DNA of 64,000 nucleotides from Vreelandella titanicae BH1 (lineage in GTDB: Bacteria > Pseudomonadota > Gammaproteobacteria > Pseudomonadales > Halomonadaceae), in the NCBI RefSeq assembly GCF_000336575.1, contig NZ_AOPO01000005.1:284872-348871 (forward strand). Reading direction: 5' to 3'. Under the pieces are notes generated by a model. It made no database searches and was not told where the DNA came from. It worked only from the letters and a program-made list of their open reading frames with translations. The position numbers and the translations under genes were made by a program. Of the stretch, positions 1 through 8,824 are shown piece after piece. The number at the start of each line of letters is the position of its first letter. The stretch's first letter is position 1.

Positions 1-2048
1 GTACCTTCGCAGGCTTCTACATGTTTGGTTTTTCAATCAACTTGCTGACGCTATTTGCCTTGGTGCTATCGATAGGGATAGTGGTCGACGATGCCATTCT
101 TGTAGTGGAAAACGTCGAGCGCGTGCTGAGTGAAGAGGACGATATCAGTGTACGCGACGCGACTATTCGGGCGATGAAAGAAGTCGGCGGGCCGGTGATT
201 GCGACCTCGTTGATCATGGCAGCCGTGTTTGTACCCGTGGCTTTCCTGGGCGGCTTTACCGGGCAGATTTACCAGCAGTTTGCAATTACCGTGGCGATCT
301 CGGTGGCCATTTCGGCGTTAATGGCGCTGACCTTTACCCCTGCTCTGTCAGCGATTTTTATCAAGCACAAAATCGCCGGTGCCGGGCAGTCCAAATTCAA
401 ACGCGCCCTAAATACACCGCTACGCCTGTTTGACCGACTGTTTGCGGGGATCACCGCTGCCTATATGTGGGTCGTAAAAGGCTTGGTACGGTTTTGGGTG
501 TTAGCATTAGCGCTCACGGTAGCGACAGGGGTTGGTTCCTACTGGCTCTACGCCAATACGCCTTCAACGCTGGTGCCGGAAACCGACCAGGGGGTTGTGC
601 TGGTCAGCGTGTCGCTTCCTGACGCCGCGTCGCTGGATCGCACCCAGCGCTATATGTCAAAACTCAGTGCAGCGATTGAAGATATTCCCGGTGTGGAATA
701 CTCCTCCGCGGTGGCGGGCTATGACATTTTGTCGAGTTCCGTGAATACCGCTCGGGGGGTAATGTTTATCAATCTAAGCCCTTGGTCTGAGCGTGATTTG
801 ACTGCCACAGAACTTGTAGGGCGCATTATGGGGTTGGGCGCAAGTATTGATGGTGGTTCCGCGATGGCCTTTAACTTGCCACCTATCATGGGGCTTTCGA
901 CCACTGGTGGTTTTACCGGCTACTTGCAGTCCTTTGATGGTGCATCGGCACGTGAGCTGTATGAAGCATCGCTGCAAATCATGCAGAAAGCTAACCAGCA
1001 TCCTGCCTTGAACCGGGTATTTACAACGTTCAACGTTAATGTCCCGTCTTATCGTGCCAACATTGATCAGCAAAAAGCATTAAGTTACGGCGTGGCGCTG
1101 GAGAACATTAACTCGGCTCTGGGTAATACCTTTGGTAACGGCTTTGTGAACTACTTCAGCTATCAAAACCGTAATTTTCAGGTCTATCTACAAAACGAAG
1201 ATGAATTCCGGAAGACGCCGGAAGACGTCAGCAGCGTTTACGTGCGTGGCGGAAATGGCGAACGTATTCCGCTCTCTGAATTTGTCGAGCTTGAGCGCCA
1301 AACCGGTCCGTCGGTAGTGTCCCGTTTCGGCGTTTATGCCGGTGCAATGTTCCAGGGTGAGCCAGCTGCTGGTTATAGCTCAGCTCAGGCGATCGAAGCA
1401 ATGAACGAAGTCGTGGAGGAAGCGCTGGGCAGCAACTGGGGCATGGGCTGGACGGGTACCGCATACCAAGAGTCCAATATGGGCAGCGCCGCGACGCTAG
1501 CGATTGTCTTCGGCCTATTGATGGTCTTCCTGATCCTGGCGGCTCAGTATGAGAGTTGGTCTTTACCGCTAGCGGTATTGACTGCAACGCCTTTTGCTTT
1601 CCTGGGGGGTATTGGGGGTATCGCGTTGCGCGGGCTGGACACCAGTGTGTATGTGCAGATCGGCATGTTGGTGGTGGTCGGGCTTGCGGCGAAGAATGCC
1701 ATCCTGATTGTCGAATTCGCCGAACTGCAGCGTAAGGAGCAGGGAAAATCAATCCGTGAAGCGGCGATTACAGCAGCAGAGCTGCGCTTTCGTCCCATCG
1801 TGATGACCTCCCTGGCATTTATCTTTGGTACCTTACCGCTCGCATTGGCGACCGGTGCCAGCGACGTGAGCAGTCATCACATTGGTACCACGGTCGCTAT
1901 GGGTATGTTCTCAGTTGCCACCTTGGGCAGCCTGTTTATTCCCAGCTTCTACGCCATGATTGCAACCGTTTCTGATTGGCTAGGTCGCAAGATGAAAGGG
2001 AATAGGCATGATAGCTCACAGTCGGCACTTGAGCATGACAAAGCCTAG
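1..2048 (+). CDS. RND (HAE1-type) multidrug efflux transporter, 3' part
   Basis: Inner-membrane proton/drug antiporter of the AcrB/MexB family. The frame is open from base 3, so the gene begins before the window; the first in-frame ATG (21) is internal. About 680 residues are present against roughly 1050 for the family, so the first third is missing. The first visible residues correspond to transmembrane helix 4, with the Asp-Asp proton-relay pair (VVDDAI). The second periplasmic porter loop follows, then the C-terminal helix bundle (AAKNAILIVEFA, RFRPIVMTSLAF). The adaptor gene would be expected upstream, outside the window; no outer-membrane channel gene follows. An AcrR-like repressor lies 2 kb downstream and may control it. 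Family very sure; substrate unknown. Confidence 0.95.
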   Translation, partial: TFAGFYMFGFSINLLTLFALVLSIGIVVDDAILVVENVERVLSEEDDISVRDATIRAMKEVGGPVIATSLIMAAVFVPVAFLGGFTGQIYQQFAITVAISVAISALMALTFTPALSAIFIKHKIAGAGQSKFKRALNTPLRLFDRLFAGITAAYMWVVKGLVRFWVLALALTVATGVGSYWLYANTPSTLVPETDQGVVLVSVSLPDAASLDRTQRYMSKLSAAIEDIPGVEYSSAVAGYDILSSSVNTARGVMFINLSPWSERDLTATELVGRIMGLGASIDGGSAMAFNLPPIMGLSTTGGFTGYLQSFDGASARELYEASLQIMQKANQHPALNRVFTTFNVNVPSYRANIDQQKALSYGVALENINSALGNTFGNGFVNYFSYQNRNFQVYLQNEDEFRKTPEDVSSVYVRGGNGERIPLSEFVELERQTGPSVVSRFGVYAGAMFQGEPAAGYSSAQAIEAMNEVVEEALGSNWGMGWTGTAYQESNMGSAATLAIVFGLLMVFLILAAQYESWSLPLAVLTATPFAFLGGIGGIALRGLDTSVYVQIGMLVVVGLAAKNAILIVEFAELQRKEQGKSIREAAITAAELRFRPIVMTSLAFIFGTLPLALATGASDVSSHHIGTTVAMGMFSVATLGSLFIPSFYAMIATVSDWLGRKMKGNRHDSSQSALEHDKA

Positions 2049-2079
2049 TCCTTAGCGATTAACCACCATCAAGAACAGG

Positions 2080-2113
2080 CGGGTGCTATCTTCGGATGGC
2101 ACCCGCTTTTTAT
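2080..2113 (+). terminator. Rho-independent terminator of the RND gene
   Basis: An 8 bp perfect stem (GCGGGTGC/GCACCCGC) with a loop containing TTCG is followed by TTTTTATT, about 30 bases after the stop codon. Confidence 0.85.
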
Positions 2114-2234
2114 TGCGGTCACGATAATCAAGCTAGCTGACTAAGATCAAGGTAGAGGTGGCGCCCAAAAGCTAATCTGGACTAAGCTGGAAGTAACAAT
2201 ACATCACCGGCTAAGTACCGGGGGAGGCGCCATC

Positions 2235-2921
2235 ATGAACGATCTACTGCACGCTGCTACGCAGTTTCCGACCATCGTCTTTACGTTGCTACTCGGGTTG
2301 TTGGCTCTTTACTGGCTGTTAGTGATTATCCGTTTAGCCCCTCTGGAGCTGTTTGAACGCGATAGCCTCAAAGAAGACCATCTCGCCAGCACGCTGGTTT
2401 CTCTAGGCTTCGCTGGGGTTCCCGCGACGCTGGCCTTGACGGTGATTCTGACCATTGCAGCAGTGCTTACATTGGTGATCGAACTACTGGTATTGCGGTG
2501 GCTACCGCTTGGCTTGATACGTATACCGGTAGGGGTGCTGGTGCTATGGGCTACGCTGGTGGTTGCTTCGCCTTTGGCGGCTATGCTCTGCCAGGCCTTG
2601 CACCGTGGGCTGCACCGTTATCGCCCCTTCACGCGCCGCTGTTTACTGGGGCAAACGGTGGTGGTGACTGAGCGCGAAGGTACTGGTGGGCAGGCGTTCG
2701 CAGTCATTGATAATGAGCCCAATAGCAGGGTCAAACTGCTGAGCAAGCACGATGCCCTACCTGTACAGGGGGAGCGCCGAGTGCTGGTGAAGTACTTACC
2801 TGAAGAGGGCGCCTATCGCAGCGTCTCTGAGAAGGCGTATCTCGAAACGCGAGTTCGTTTGAATAGACTGCGGCTAAACCAGAAAAATCGCCACTCAACC
2901 CATTACTCCACCTCCCACTAA
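2235..2921 (+). CDS. YqiJ-like membrane protein with C-terminal OB-type domain
   Basis: Predicted inner-membrane protein of 228 residues. There are three hydrophobic segments (about 12-34, 54-82 and 92-120), then a soluble part from about 140 (LGQTVVVTEREGTGGQAFAVI ending near VLVKYLPEEGAYRSVS) that looks like the small beta-barrel (OB/NfeD-like) tail of YqiJ-type proteins. In enterobacteria YqiJ is encoded beside the flotillin YqiK; no flotillin gene is nearby here, so any role in membrane microdomain or envelope stress is inference. The start is supported by a strong GGGGGAGG ribosome site at about 2219-2226. It is a single-gene unit between two hairpins. It could also be annotated simply as a DUF1449-type hypothetical protein. 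Confidence 0.7.
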   Translation: MNDLLHAATQFPTIVFTLLLGLLALYWLLVIIRLAPLELFERDSLKEDHLASTLVSLGFAGVPATLALTVILTIAAVLTLVIELLVLRWLPLGLIRIPVGVLVLWATLVVASPLAAMLCQALHRGLHRYRPFTRRCLLGQTVVVTEREGTGGQAFAVIDNEPNSRVKLLSKHDALPVQGERRVLVKYLPEEGAYRSVSEKAYLETRVRLNRLRLNQKNRHSTHYSTSH

Positions 2922-2947
2922 TACGACGTTCTATCTGAAGGGCGTCA

Positions 2948-2979
2948 CCGGGAAGCCTAAATGCTAGGCATCCCGGTTA
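2948..2979. terminator. Hairpin between convergent genes
   Basis: An interrupted palindrome (CCGGGA-GCCTA / TAGGC-TCCCGG) lies between the ends of the YqiJ-like gene and the hydrolase gene, whose stop codon it touches. It is followed by TTATTT on the + strand and has no clear T-run on the - strand. It may act in both directions. Confidence 0.55.
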
Positions 2980-3906
2980 TTTCCAACGCCGCCACTGCTG
3001 TGTCAGCCACTGCACTGCACGCTGCCAGACAGTGGCGTTTTGCGTCTTATCAACGGAGGTAGGACGAGGTGCGGGGCGGTTTAAAAAGTCGTGAATGGGG
3101 TCTACCTGTGCTGGTTTATCCAGCATGGGCGCATGACCACAGTCAGGCACTGTAAGCGTCACAAGCTTAGGCTGTGCTGCGGTCATCCGCGGTAGTGTTT
3201 CCGGGTCTAAAAGTGTGGACTCCTCACCGCGTATCACCATCGTCGGGCAGCGAATGTTCGCCCAGTCTGCCCACATGTCGCGCGGCGTATCGTGTACAAA
3301 CTGCTCGCCGATGCGCGGATCAAAGTGATACGTCCAACTACCATCCGGTAACCGACGGGCACTGTTGAGCGCTAGTTCGCGCCATGCGGATTCACCGGTA
3401 ATACCGAAACTAGCGTAGTGCTGATTGAGCTCTTGTTGGAGTTCGCTGAAGTTAGAGAAGCGGTGGGTAACGCCGAAATAGCTGGAGAGACCAATAAGAC
3501 CCTGCGTGTTCAGCTCGGGGCCCACATCGTTAAGAATCAGCCGGGAAATACGCCCACTGTGTTGTGGGTCAGCGGCGATCAACATACCTAGCAGGCCACC
3601 CATCGAGGTGCCCAGCCAATCGATGTAATCGAGTTCAAAGTGGTCAAGCAGTGCGATTGCTACTGTCACGTAATGGCTATAAAGGTAGTCGTGAGCAGGG
3701 AAAAGCGACCAGCTTGATAAGCCGCGGCCCGGGGTGTCTGGGGCGATAATCCGCCATTCACTGCCGAGTTCCCGCGCCAGCGCGCTAAAGTCGCCACCGT
3801 GACGAGCAAAGCCATGCCAGGCGATCAAAGTGCGGGGGGCAGTAGGGTTCCAAATGCGTACGGCGACTTCTAATTCGCGTATGCGAACAAACTCCAAGGC
3901 ATCCAT
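2977..3906 (-). CDS. Alpha/beta-fold hydrolase
   Basis: Serine hydrolase of the alpha/beta superfamily, 309 residues, cytoplasmic (no signal peptide). Visible hallmarks are the oxyanion-region HG motif (AWHGFARHG, about 29-37), the nucleophile elbow G-T-S101-M-G and the C-terminal catalytic His258 (DCGHAP); the acid is probably Asp234 or Glu229. The last 40 residues are basic and Trp-rich beyond the hydrolase fold (WQRAVQWLTQQWRRWK) and may be a membrane- or partner-binding tail. The ATG at 3906 has no strong ribosome site. It lies downstream of the AcrR-type repressor on the same strand, about 76 bases away, and may be co-transcribed with it. Substrate cannot be predicted; esterase, lactonase or haloperoxidase-like activities are all possible. 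Confidence 0.85.
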   Translation of the reverse strand: MDALEFVRIRELEVAVRIWNPTAPRTLIAWHGFARHGGDFSALARELGSEWRIIAPDTPGRGLSSWSLFPAHDYLYSHYVTVAIALLDHFELDYIDWLGTSMGGLLGMLIAADPQHSGRISRLILNDVGPELNTQGLIGLSSYFGVTHRFSNFSELQQELNQHYASFGITGESAWRELALNSARRLPDGSWTYHFDPRIGEQFVHDTPRDMWADWANIRCPTMVIRGEESTLLDPETLPRMTAAQPKLVTLTVPDCGHAPMLDKPAQVDPIHDFLNRPAPRPTSVDKTQNATVWQRAVQWLTQQWRRWK

Positions 3907-3982
3907 AGGGTACTCACACGGCTAGAACAGTGGGGCCAGTATAAGCATACTTGCTGCATTGCAGCGAGAGTGGGTGCAATGT

Positions 3983-4594
3983 TTAACGCTGCATCATGCG
4001 AATAGAGGTATCAATCAGCTCGCCACCGCGTTCCCGAATCGAAAAAGCTCCGGGGTTACGTAGCCAGTCGTGGAACAGGCCTCCCAGCATGGACTGCATC
4101 AAGCGCGTTGCAATTTCGGGGCTAAGGTCTTCGCGCAACAATTGTTGCTGCTCAGCGAGCACAAAGACATTCAGCATCTCTTCAAAACACTCGTTGCCGA
4201 TCTGCTCCTGCATGTCGAGCGGGTTAATATCGCTGAAGAACTCGCAGCGATGCAGCAGGATGGAGAGTATTCGCTGATAAGAAGGTTGCTCAAGGCGCAC
4301 TAAACCCGCATGGCAGGCCAGTCGTATAGACTCCAATGGTGATAATTCGGCGTCGGCTTTGTCGACCTCATCCATCAGCGATTGGAAGGGCATACGCACC
4401 TGTTCAACCAGCGCCATGAACAGGTCGCCTTTGTTTTTAAAGTGCCAATAAACGGCGCCGCGAGTAAGGCCTGCATGGCGAGCAATTTGCTCTAAGGAGG
4501 TGCGCGCCACGCCCTTGGCAAAAAATACCTCTTCAGCAGCTTCAAGCAGTGCTTCTCGTGTAGCAGCCGCTTCTGCTTTGGTCTTTCTTGCCAT
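3983..4594 (-). CDS. TetR/AcrR-family transcriptional repressor
   Basis: One-component repressor of 203 residues with an N-terminal TetR helix-turn-helix at about 11-57 (AEEVFFAKGVARTSLEQIA, then GLTRGAVYWHFKNKGDLF). It has an all-helical ligand domain of the AcrR/TtgR type with a conserved arginine-rich tail. Such proteins usually repress an RND pump gene set and release DNA on binding a drug or solvent. The RND gene at the start of this window is the obvious candidate target, although a hydrolase gene lies between them and the genes are not divergent as usual. It is divergent from the AstE-like gene at 4801. A TtgR-like palindrome lies in the shared upstream region and may be its operator. 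Family sure, target inferred. Confidence 0.92.
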   Translation of the reverse strand: MARKTKAEAAATREALLEAAEEVFFAKGVARTSLEQIARHAGLTRGAVYWHFKNKGDLFMALVEQVRMPFQSLMDEVDKADAELSPLESIRLACHAGLVRLEQPSYQRILSILLHRCEFFSDINPLDMQEQIGNECFEEMLNVFVLAEQQQLLREDLSPEIATRLMQSMLGGLFHDWLRNPGAFSIRERGGELIDTSIRMMQR

Positions 4595-4651
4595 GGAAAT
4601 GCAACCTCATTATCGACACAGTATGGTCATATTTTAACCTAAGAGGGAGAA

Positions 4652-4681
4652 CATTTACATTCAAAACTGTATGGTTAAATG
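4652..4681. promoter_or_regulatory. Candidate AcrR/TtgR-type operator
   Basis: The segment contains CATTTACATTCA on the left and TAAATG on the right, an imperfect 30 bp palindrome. The TTACATTCA half resembles half-sites bound by TtgR/AcrR repressors. A related GTATGGT word is repeated at 4621 and 4669. It lies 58-87 bases upstream of the repressor start, a position typical of autoregulation. Binding is inferred only. Confidence 0.4.
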
Positions 4682-4800
4682 AGCCATCTCATAACGTGGG
4701 TTAACAAATTCGTCATTTCACGACTGAAAGCGTATAAACAGGCAATGAAACTGGCCCTAATGTCGTGAGCAAAACGAATTAAAAAAACAGGACAGAAAGC

Positions 4801-5832
4801 ATGGCGCGAGCTCCTTTTCAGCTGGGCGAACATACCATTATGCCCGGCCAACGCTTACAAGTTGATGTGCCGGTGGCGCGCTTATATACCCATACGCCCC
4901 TGCATATTCCTGTCGAAGTCGTTCATGGCCGTAAGGATGGACCAGTGCTGTTGGTATGTGGTGGCATTCACGGCGATGAAATCAACGGCGTGGAGATTGT
5001 CCGCCGGGTACTGCGCGCGAAAGCGATTAGTAGTATCCGCGGTACCTTGATCGCTGTGCCGGTTGTAAACGTACTTGGTTTCTTGCAGCAAACCCGCTAT
5101 TTGCCTGATCGGCGTGATCTAAATCGCTGTTTTCCAGGCAGCGAGTCGGGGTCACTTGGCGGCCGTATTGCAAATCTGTTTCGCGAACAAATCGTCGATC
5201 ACGCTACCCATATTATTGACCTACATACCGGTGCAATCCACCGCACTAATCTGCCGCAAATTCGTGCCCAGCTCCGTCCTGGAAGCGAAACCGAGCGTAT
5301 GGCCGATGCTTTCGGTGCGCCCGTAGTGCTAAATGCGGAACTGCGTGAAGGTAGCCTGCGCCACTACGCTCAGAACCGCGGGATTCCAGTGCTGACCTAT
5401 GAAGCCGGCGAGGCGCTGCGTTTTGACGAGTGGGCGATTGCCCCAGGGGTTCGCGGTGTGCTGCGAGTCATGCGCCGACTAGGCATGCTGACCGGCGAAC
5501 AACGCCGCCGCACGCCAGCACCCGCGGAGCTTGCCAAAGGGTCAAGCTGGGCTCGGGCACCTATCGACGGCATTTTGCGCCCCAAGGTGCGCCTAGGCGC
5601 CCGCGTTGCGAAAGGCGAGGTGCTGGGCAAAGTCGCTGACCCTTTTGGCAATGATGAAGGCGAAGTGCGCGCCGCTGCCGACGGTATTGTGATTGGCATG
5701 AGTCGCTTGCCGCTGGCCAATGAAGGAGAGGCGCTATTCCATATTGCCCGTTTTGATGAAATTGATGAGGCAGAAACGGCTATTGAGAGCTTTAACTCAA
5801 GCTTGGTGCCGCCACCTGATTCGTTTTATTAA
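4801..5832 (+). CDS. Succinylglutamate desuccinylase/aspartoacylase-family zinc hydrolase
   Basis: Zinc-dependent amidohydrolase of the AstE/ASPA (M14-like) family, 343 residues, cytoplasmic. The zinc-binding set is visible: GGIHGDE (His57, Glu60) and DLHTG (His142). RDLNRCFPG at about 105-113 forms the substrate-arginine region, and the catalytic-base glutamate is in TYEAGE (Glu201). After about residue 250 there is a beta-rich tail (LGARVAKGEVLGKV ... ADGIVIG) that looks like a biotinyl/lipoyl-type barrel, as in AstE-like proteins of unknown substrate. It is not beside an arginine succinyltransferase (ast) operon, so the substrate is probably not succinylglutamate. The ATG at 4801 has an AGGA site about 10 bases upstream. 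Family sure, substrate unknown. Confidence 0.88.
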   Translation: MARAPFQLGEHTIMPGQRLQVDVPVARLYTHTPLHIPVEVVHGRKDGPVLLVCGGIHGDEINGVEIVRRVLRAKAISSIRGTLIAVPVVNVLGFLQQTRYLPDRRDLNRCFPGSESGSLGGRIANLFREQIVDHATHIIDLHTGAIHRTNLPQIRAQLRPGSETERMADAFGAPVVLNAELREGSLRHYAQNRGIPVLTYEAGEALRFDEWAIAPGVRGVLRVMRRLGMLTGEQRRRTPAPAELAKGSSWARAPIDGILRPKVRLGARVAKGEVLGKVADPFGNDEGEVRAAADGIVIGMSRLPLANEGEALFHIARFDEIDEAETAIESFNSSLVPPPDSFY

Positions 5833-6040
5833 TCGTAGTTCATAACTCAACGCTATCGCTTCAATAGTTAAGGATTAGCTACTATAAATGGCAAGTCAGT
5901 AGCCATTTGACTATACCTAAGGACGGGCTTTGTTAGCGGCTACTCAAAATGATAACACCCAAAACAAATAGCTAAGCTTTCATCGGACTCGAACGAGTGG
6001 CGATCAAACGCCACGTCTACCGTGACATGGAGGAAAAGCG

Positions 6041-7495
6041 ATGACGAGCGATAAACCTAATCACACCACGACAGATGCGGGTATACCGGTCACCAGTGAC
6101 GAACACTCGCTTACCATAGGACCCAACGGCCCGATTCTGCTCAACGATCACTACTTGATTGAGCAGATGGCAAACTTTAACCGTGAACGTATTCCCGAGC
6201 GTCAGCCTCACGCCAAAGGTGGCGGCGGTTTTGGGCGCTTTGAAGTGACTCATGATGTCAGCAAGTACACCAAGGCAGCCGTGTTCCAGCCGGGCACGAC
6301 CACTGAAACACTGATGCGCTTCTCAACCGTGGCCGGCGAACGGGGTAGCCCGGACACATGGCGTGATCCGCGCGGGTTCTCGATCAAGTTCTACACCACA
6401 GAAGGCAACTTCGACATGGTGGGGAACAATACACCGGTGTTCTTTATTCGCGACCCGATGAAGTTTCAGCACTTTATCCGCTCGCAAAAGCGCCGCGCAG
6501 ATACCAATCTTCGTGACCATGATATGCAGTGGGATTTCTGGACGCTGTCGCCTGAATCGGCTCACCAAGTGGCTTGGCTGATGGGGGATCGGGGTATCCC
6601 GAAAACCTGGCGTCATATGAACGGCTATTCCAGCCATACTTATATGTGGATCAACGCAGAGGGTGAGCGGTTTTGGGTCAAGTACCATTTTAAAACCGAC
6701 CAGGGAATCGATTTCCTCACCCAGGAAGAAGCGGACAAAATGGCTGGCGCAGACGCTGACTACCATACCCGCGACCTCTATCAAGCCCTTAAAAATGGCG
6801 ATCACCCCAGCTGGACGCTGAAAGTGCAGATCATGCCGTTTGAAGAGGCGAAGACCTACCGTTATAACCCCTTCGATCTGACCAAAGTGTGGCCCCATGC
6901 GGACTACCCGATGATTGAAGTGGGTAAACTCATCTTGGATCGTAATCCCACGGATTATCACACCGAGATCGAGCAAGCGGCATTTGAGCCCAATAATATG
7001 GTACCAGGTACCGGTTTAAGCCCTGATAAAATGCTGCTGGCGCGTGGGTTCTCCTACGCCGATGCCCACCGCGCGCGGCTTGGCGTGAACTATAAGCAGA
7101 TCCCGGTGAATTCGCCGAAGTCGCCGGTGCACAGCTACACTAAAGATGGCGCGATGCGGGTGCAAAATGTCACCGACCCGGTTTATGCACCCAACTCGAA
7201 AGGCGGCCCCTCTGCCGATGCTGAGCGCTACCCTATGGATAACACCTGGGAAGTGAGTGGTGACTTTGTGCGCACCGCCTACACCCTGCGCCGCGATGAC
7301 GACGATTGGGGGCAGGCCCATACCCTGGTGCGTGAAGTGATGGATGACGCCCAGCGTGACCGTTTGGTGTCGAACGTTGTTGGTCATCTATCGGATGGTG
7401 TTACGGAGCCGGTGCTTCAGCGTGCGTTTGAGTATTGGCGCAATATTGACCAGGAAGTCGGCGACCGCATCGCTAAAGGCGTGAAAGGCGGCTAA
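6041..7495 (+). CDS. katA: Monofunctional haem catalase (small-subunit clade)
   Basis: Disproportionates hydrogen peroxide into water and oxygen. The 484-residue length is that of small-subunit (clade 3) catalases. The distal haem residues His57 (ERQPHAKG) and Asn130 (GNNTPVFF) and the proximal haem-ligand Tyr339 ([10 protein letters not shown]) are present, as are [11 protein letters not shown] and the NADPH-region residues. No signal peptide is seen. The sequence style ([36 protein letters not shown]) recalls, from memory, catalases common in actinobacteria rather than Pseudomonas KatA, which hints at an old transfer. It has a good ribosome site (GGAGGAAAA) and stands alone. A small hairpin (TGGCG/CGCCA, 5998-6013) precedes the ribosome site. 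No convincing OxyR box was found. The symbol is by family, not strict orthology. Confidence 0.95.
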   Translation: MTSDKPNHTTTDAGIPVTSDEHSLTIGPNGPILLNDHYLIEQMANFNRERIPERQPHAKGGGGFGRFEVTHDVSKYTKAAVFQPGTTTETLMRFSTVAGERGSPDTWRDPRGFSIKFYTTEGNFDMVGNNTPVFFIRDPMKFQHFIRSQKRRADTNLRDHDMQWDFWTLSPESAHQVAWLMGDRGIPKTWRHMNGYSSHTYMWINAEGERFWVKYHFKTDQGIDFLTQEEADKMAGADADYHTRDLYQALKNGDHPSWTLKVQIMPFEEAKTYRYNPFDLTKVWPHADYPMIEVGKLILDRNPTDYHTEIEQAAFEPNNMVPGTGLSPDKMLLARGFSYADAHRARLGVNYKQIPVNSPKSPVHSYTKDGAMRVQNVTDPVYAPNSKGGPSADAERYPMDNTWEVSGDFVRTAYTLRRDDDDWGQAHTLVREVMDDAQRDRLVSNVVGHLSDGVTEPVLQRAFEYWRNIDQEVGDRIAKGVKGG

Positions 7496-7541
7496 CGCGT
7501 GACTTTTTAAGCACACGGCGCGCCGTCCACACCTTCAACGC

Positions 7542-8615
7542 TTAAGCGGGAAGGGGGGCAGAAAGGGCGGCGGGCTGTGTGTCTTGAGCCTCTGGCTCAC
7601 GCACTAAACTTAACGCTTCATCAAATAGGCGCAATCCTGCGCCTTCTTTATGGGCGTGTTCTGACAAATGACGCCGGAAGCGCCTGCCGCCGGGGCAACC
7701 CTGGAATAAACCCAGCAGGTGGCGGGTAATATGATTCAGCTTCGCGCCTTCATCCAAGCGCTGCTGAATATACGGCCGGAAAGCGTTCGCAGCATCCAAA
7801 CGGCTCTCTGCCGGGCCTTGCTCACCAAACAACTGTTCATCGACACCAGCGAGCAGCCACGGGTTTTGATACGCCTCACGCCCCACCATCACGCTATCCA
7901 CATGGGTAAGCTGCGCTTGGCACTCCGCCAGCGTTTTAATCCCGCCGTTAATGCCAATATGCAATTCAGGGCGGCTCTGCTTTAGACGATGAACACGGGG
8001 GTAGTTAAGCGGCGGCACATCGCGGTTCTGTTTAGGCGACAAACCCTGCAGCCACGCCTTACGGGCGTGAACGGTAAACACCTCGCAGCCTGCGTCAGCA
8101 ACGATAGCGATAAACCGCTCAAGATCAGCGTCCTCATCCTGGTCATCAATACCAATACGGCACTTCACCGTGACCGGAATAGACACCGCAGCCTGCATTG
8201 CCCGCACTGCCTCTGCCACCTTTTCGGGGTAGCCCATCAAGCACGCGCCAATCAGGTTGTTCTGCACGCGGTCACTCGGGCAGCCGACGTTCAGGTTCAC
8301 CTCGTCATAGCCCCAGGCTTCGGCAATCGCTGCGCACTCAGCCAGCTCACTGGCGTCGCTGCCGCCTAACTGCAGTGCAAGTGGATGCTCCACCTCGTTA
8401 TAGCCCAAAAAGCGCTCACGGGGCGTCCCGTGCAAAATCGCACCGGTAGTGACCATCTCGGTATACAGCAGCGCACGCTTGGTTAAGGTGCGTGCTAGCG
8501 CTCTGTAATCGCGGGTTGTCCAGTCCATCATAGGCGCGACGGAGAAAGTTCTATCCAGCTCCGGGCGGGCAATGCCAGACTTCATGCGGGTTTGCGCGGT
8601 TGTGGTATCATTCAT
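7542..8615 (-). CDS. dusA: tRNA-dihydrouridine synthase A
   Basis: FMN- and NADPH-dependent enzyme that reduces uridines 20/20a in the D-loop of tRNAs. The 357 residues form a TIM barrel with FSVAPMMDWTTRDYR at the start, the catalytic Cys112 in NVGCPSDRVQNN, and the FMN-phosphate loops GINGGIK and VMVGREAYQNPW; a helical tRNA-binding domain follows. GCPGGRRFRRHLSE is typical of DusA rather than DusB/C. The ATG at 8615 has no visible ribosome site, and Met11 is an alternative start. A truncated integrase lies immediately upstream in the opposite direction. The 5' end of dusA is a known integration site for genomic islands, so this 5' end may have been re-formed by integration and excision. 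Confidence 0.95.
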   Translation of the reverse strand: MNDTTTAQTRMKSGIARPELDRTFSVAPMMDWTTRDYRALARTLTKRALLYTEMVTTGAILHGTPRERFLGYNEVEHPLALQLGGSDASELAECAAIAEAWGYDEVNLNVGCPSDRVQNNLIGACLMGYPEKVAEAVRAMQAAVSIPVTVKCRIGIDDQDEDADLERFIAIVADAGCEVFTVHARKAWLQGLSPKQNRDVPPLNYPRVHRLKQSRPELHIGINGGIKTLAECQAQLTHVDSVMVGREAYQNPWLLAGVDEQLFGEQGPAESRLDAANAFRPYIQQRLDEGAKLNHITRHLLGLFQGCPGGRRFRRHLSEHAHKEGAGLRLFDEALSLVREPEAQDTQPAALSAPLPA

Positions 8616-8660
8616 AACTGTTCATATTTACAGTGGTTGGGCGGCGTTTTACATGGTTCG

Positions 8661-8702
8661 TTGGTACATATTTGGTACTTGAGCCGCTTTTGATTTGGTA
8701 CA
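8661..8702 (+). repeat. Three TTGGTAC direct repeats at the dusA/integrase junction
   Basis: TTGGTAC occurs at 8661, 8672 and 8695 (ending 8701), just before the truncated integrase start. Such iterated words are typical of integrase arm sites or attachment-site cores, so this is likely the left end of a lost integrative element. Function is inferred from position. Confidence 0.5.
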
Positions 8703-8716
8703 TCTGAGAGGCAAGT

Positions 8717-8824
8717 ATGGCAACGATTCGCAAGCGCCGTAAAAAGGACGGCAGTTTCTCATATACTGCCCATTTTAGCATTCCGAGAAAGGACCTTACG
8801 CTAAAGCCTGGGTTTAAGCAGTAA
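8717..8824 (+). pseudogene. Truncated tyrosine-type integrase, N-terminus only
   Basis: A 35-codon frame starts MATIRKRRKKDGSFSYTAHF, the characteristic N-terminal DNA-binding segment of phage and island tyrosine recombinases, and then runs into unrelated sequence and a stop. About 90 % of a normal integrase, including the catalytic R-H-R-Y residues, is absent. A GAGAGG ribosome site precedes the ATG. It lies 101 bases from the dusA start, on the opposite strand, the arrangement found in islands integrated at dusA. The break lies at about 8785-8810, next to the end of the TauE-like gene. It is a scar of a lost element, not a working gene. Confidence 0.75.

Noticed and set aside
1228..1752. 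A 174-codon frame antisense to the RND gene
   Set aside because: Arg/Pro/Ser-rich shadow frame within a clear transporter gene.
5833..6040. Possible OxyR site upstream of the catalase gene
   Set aside because: No four-part ATAG/CTAT pattern with 7-base spacing was found.
6323..6976. A 217-codon frame antisense to the catalase gene
   Set aside because: Fully contained in a certain gene, His/Arg-rich composition typical of shadow frames, no family match.
8661..8702. TTGGTAC repeats as a CRISPR-like array
   Set aside because: The units are 7 bases and unevenly spaced; they fit integrase binding sites better.
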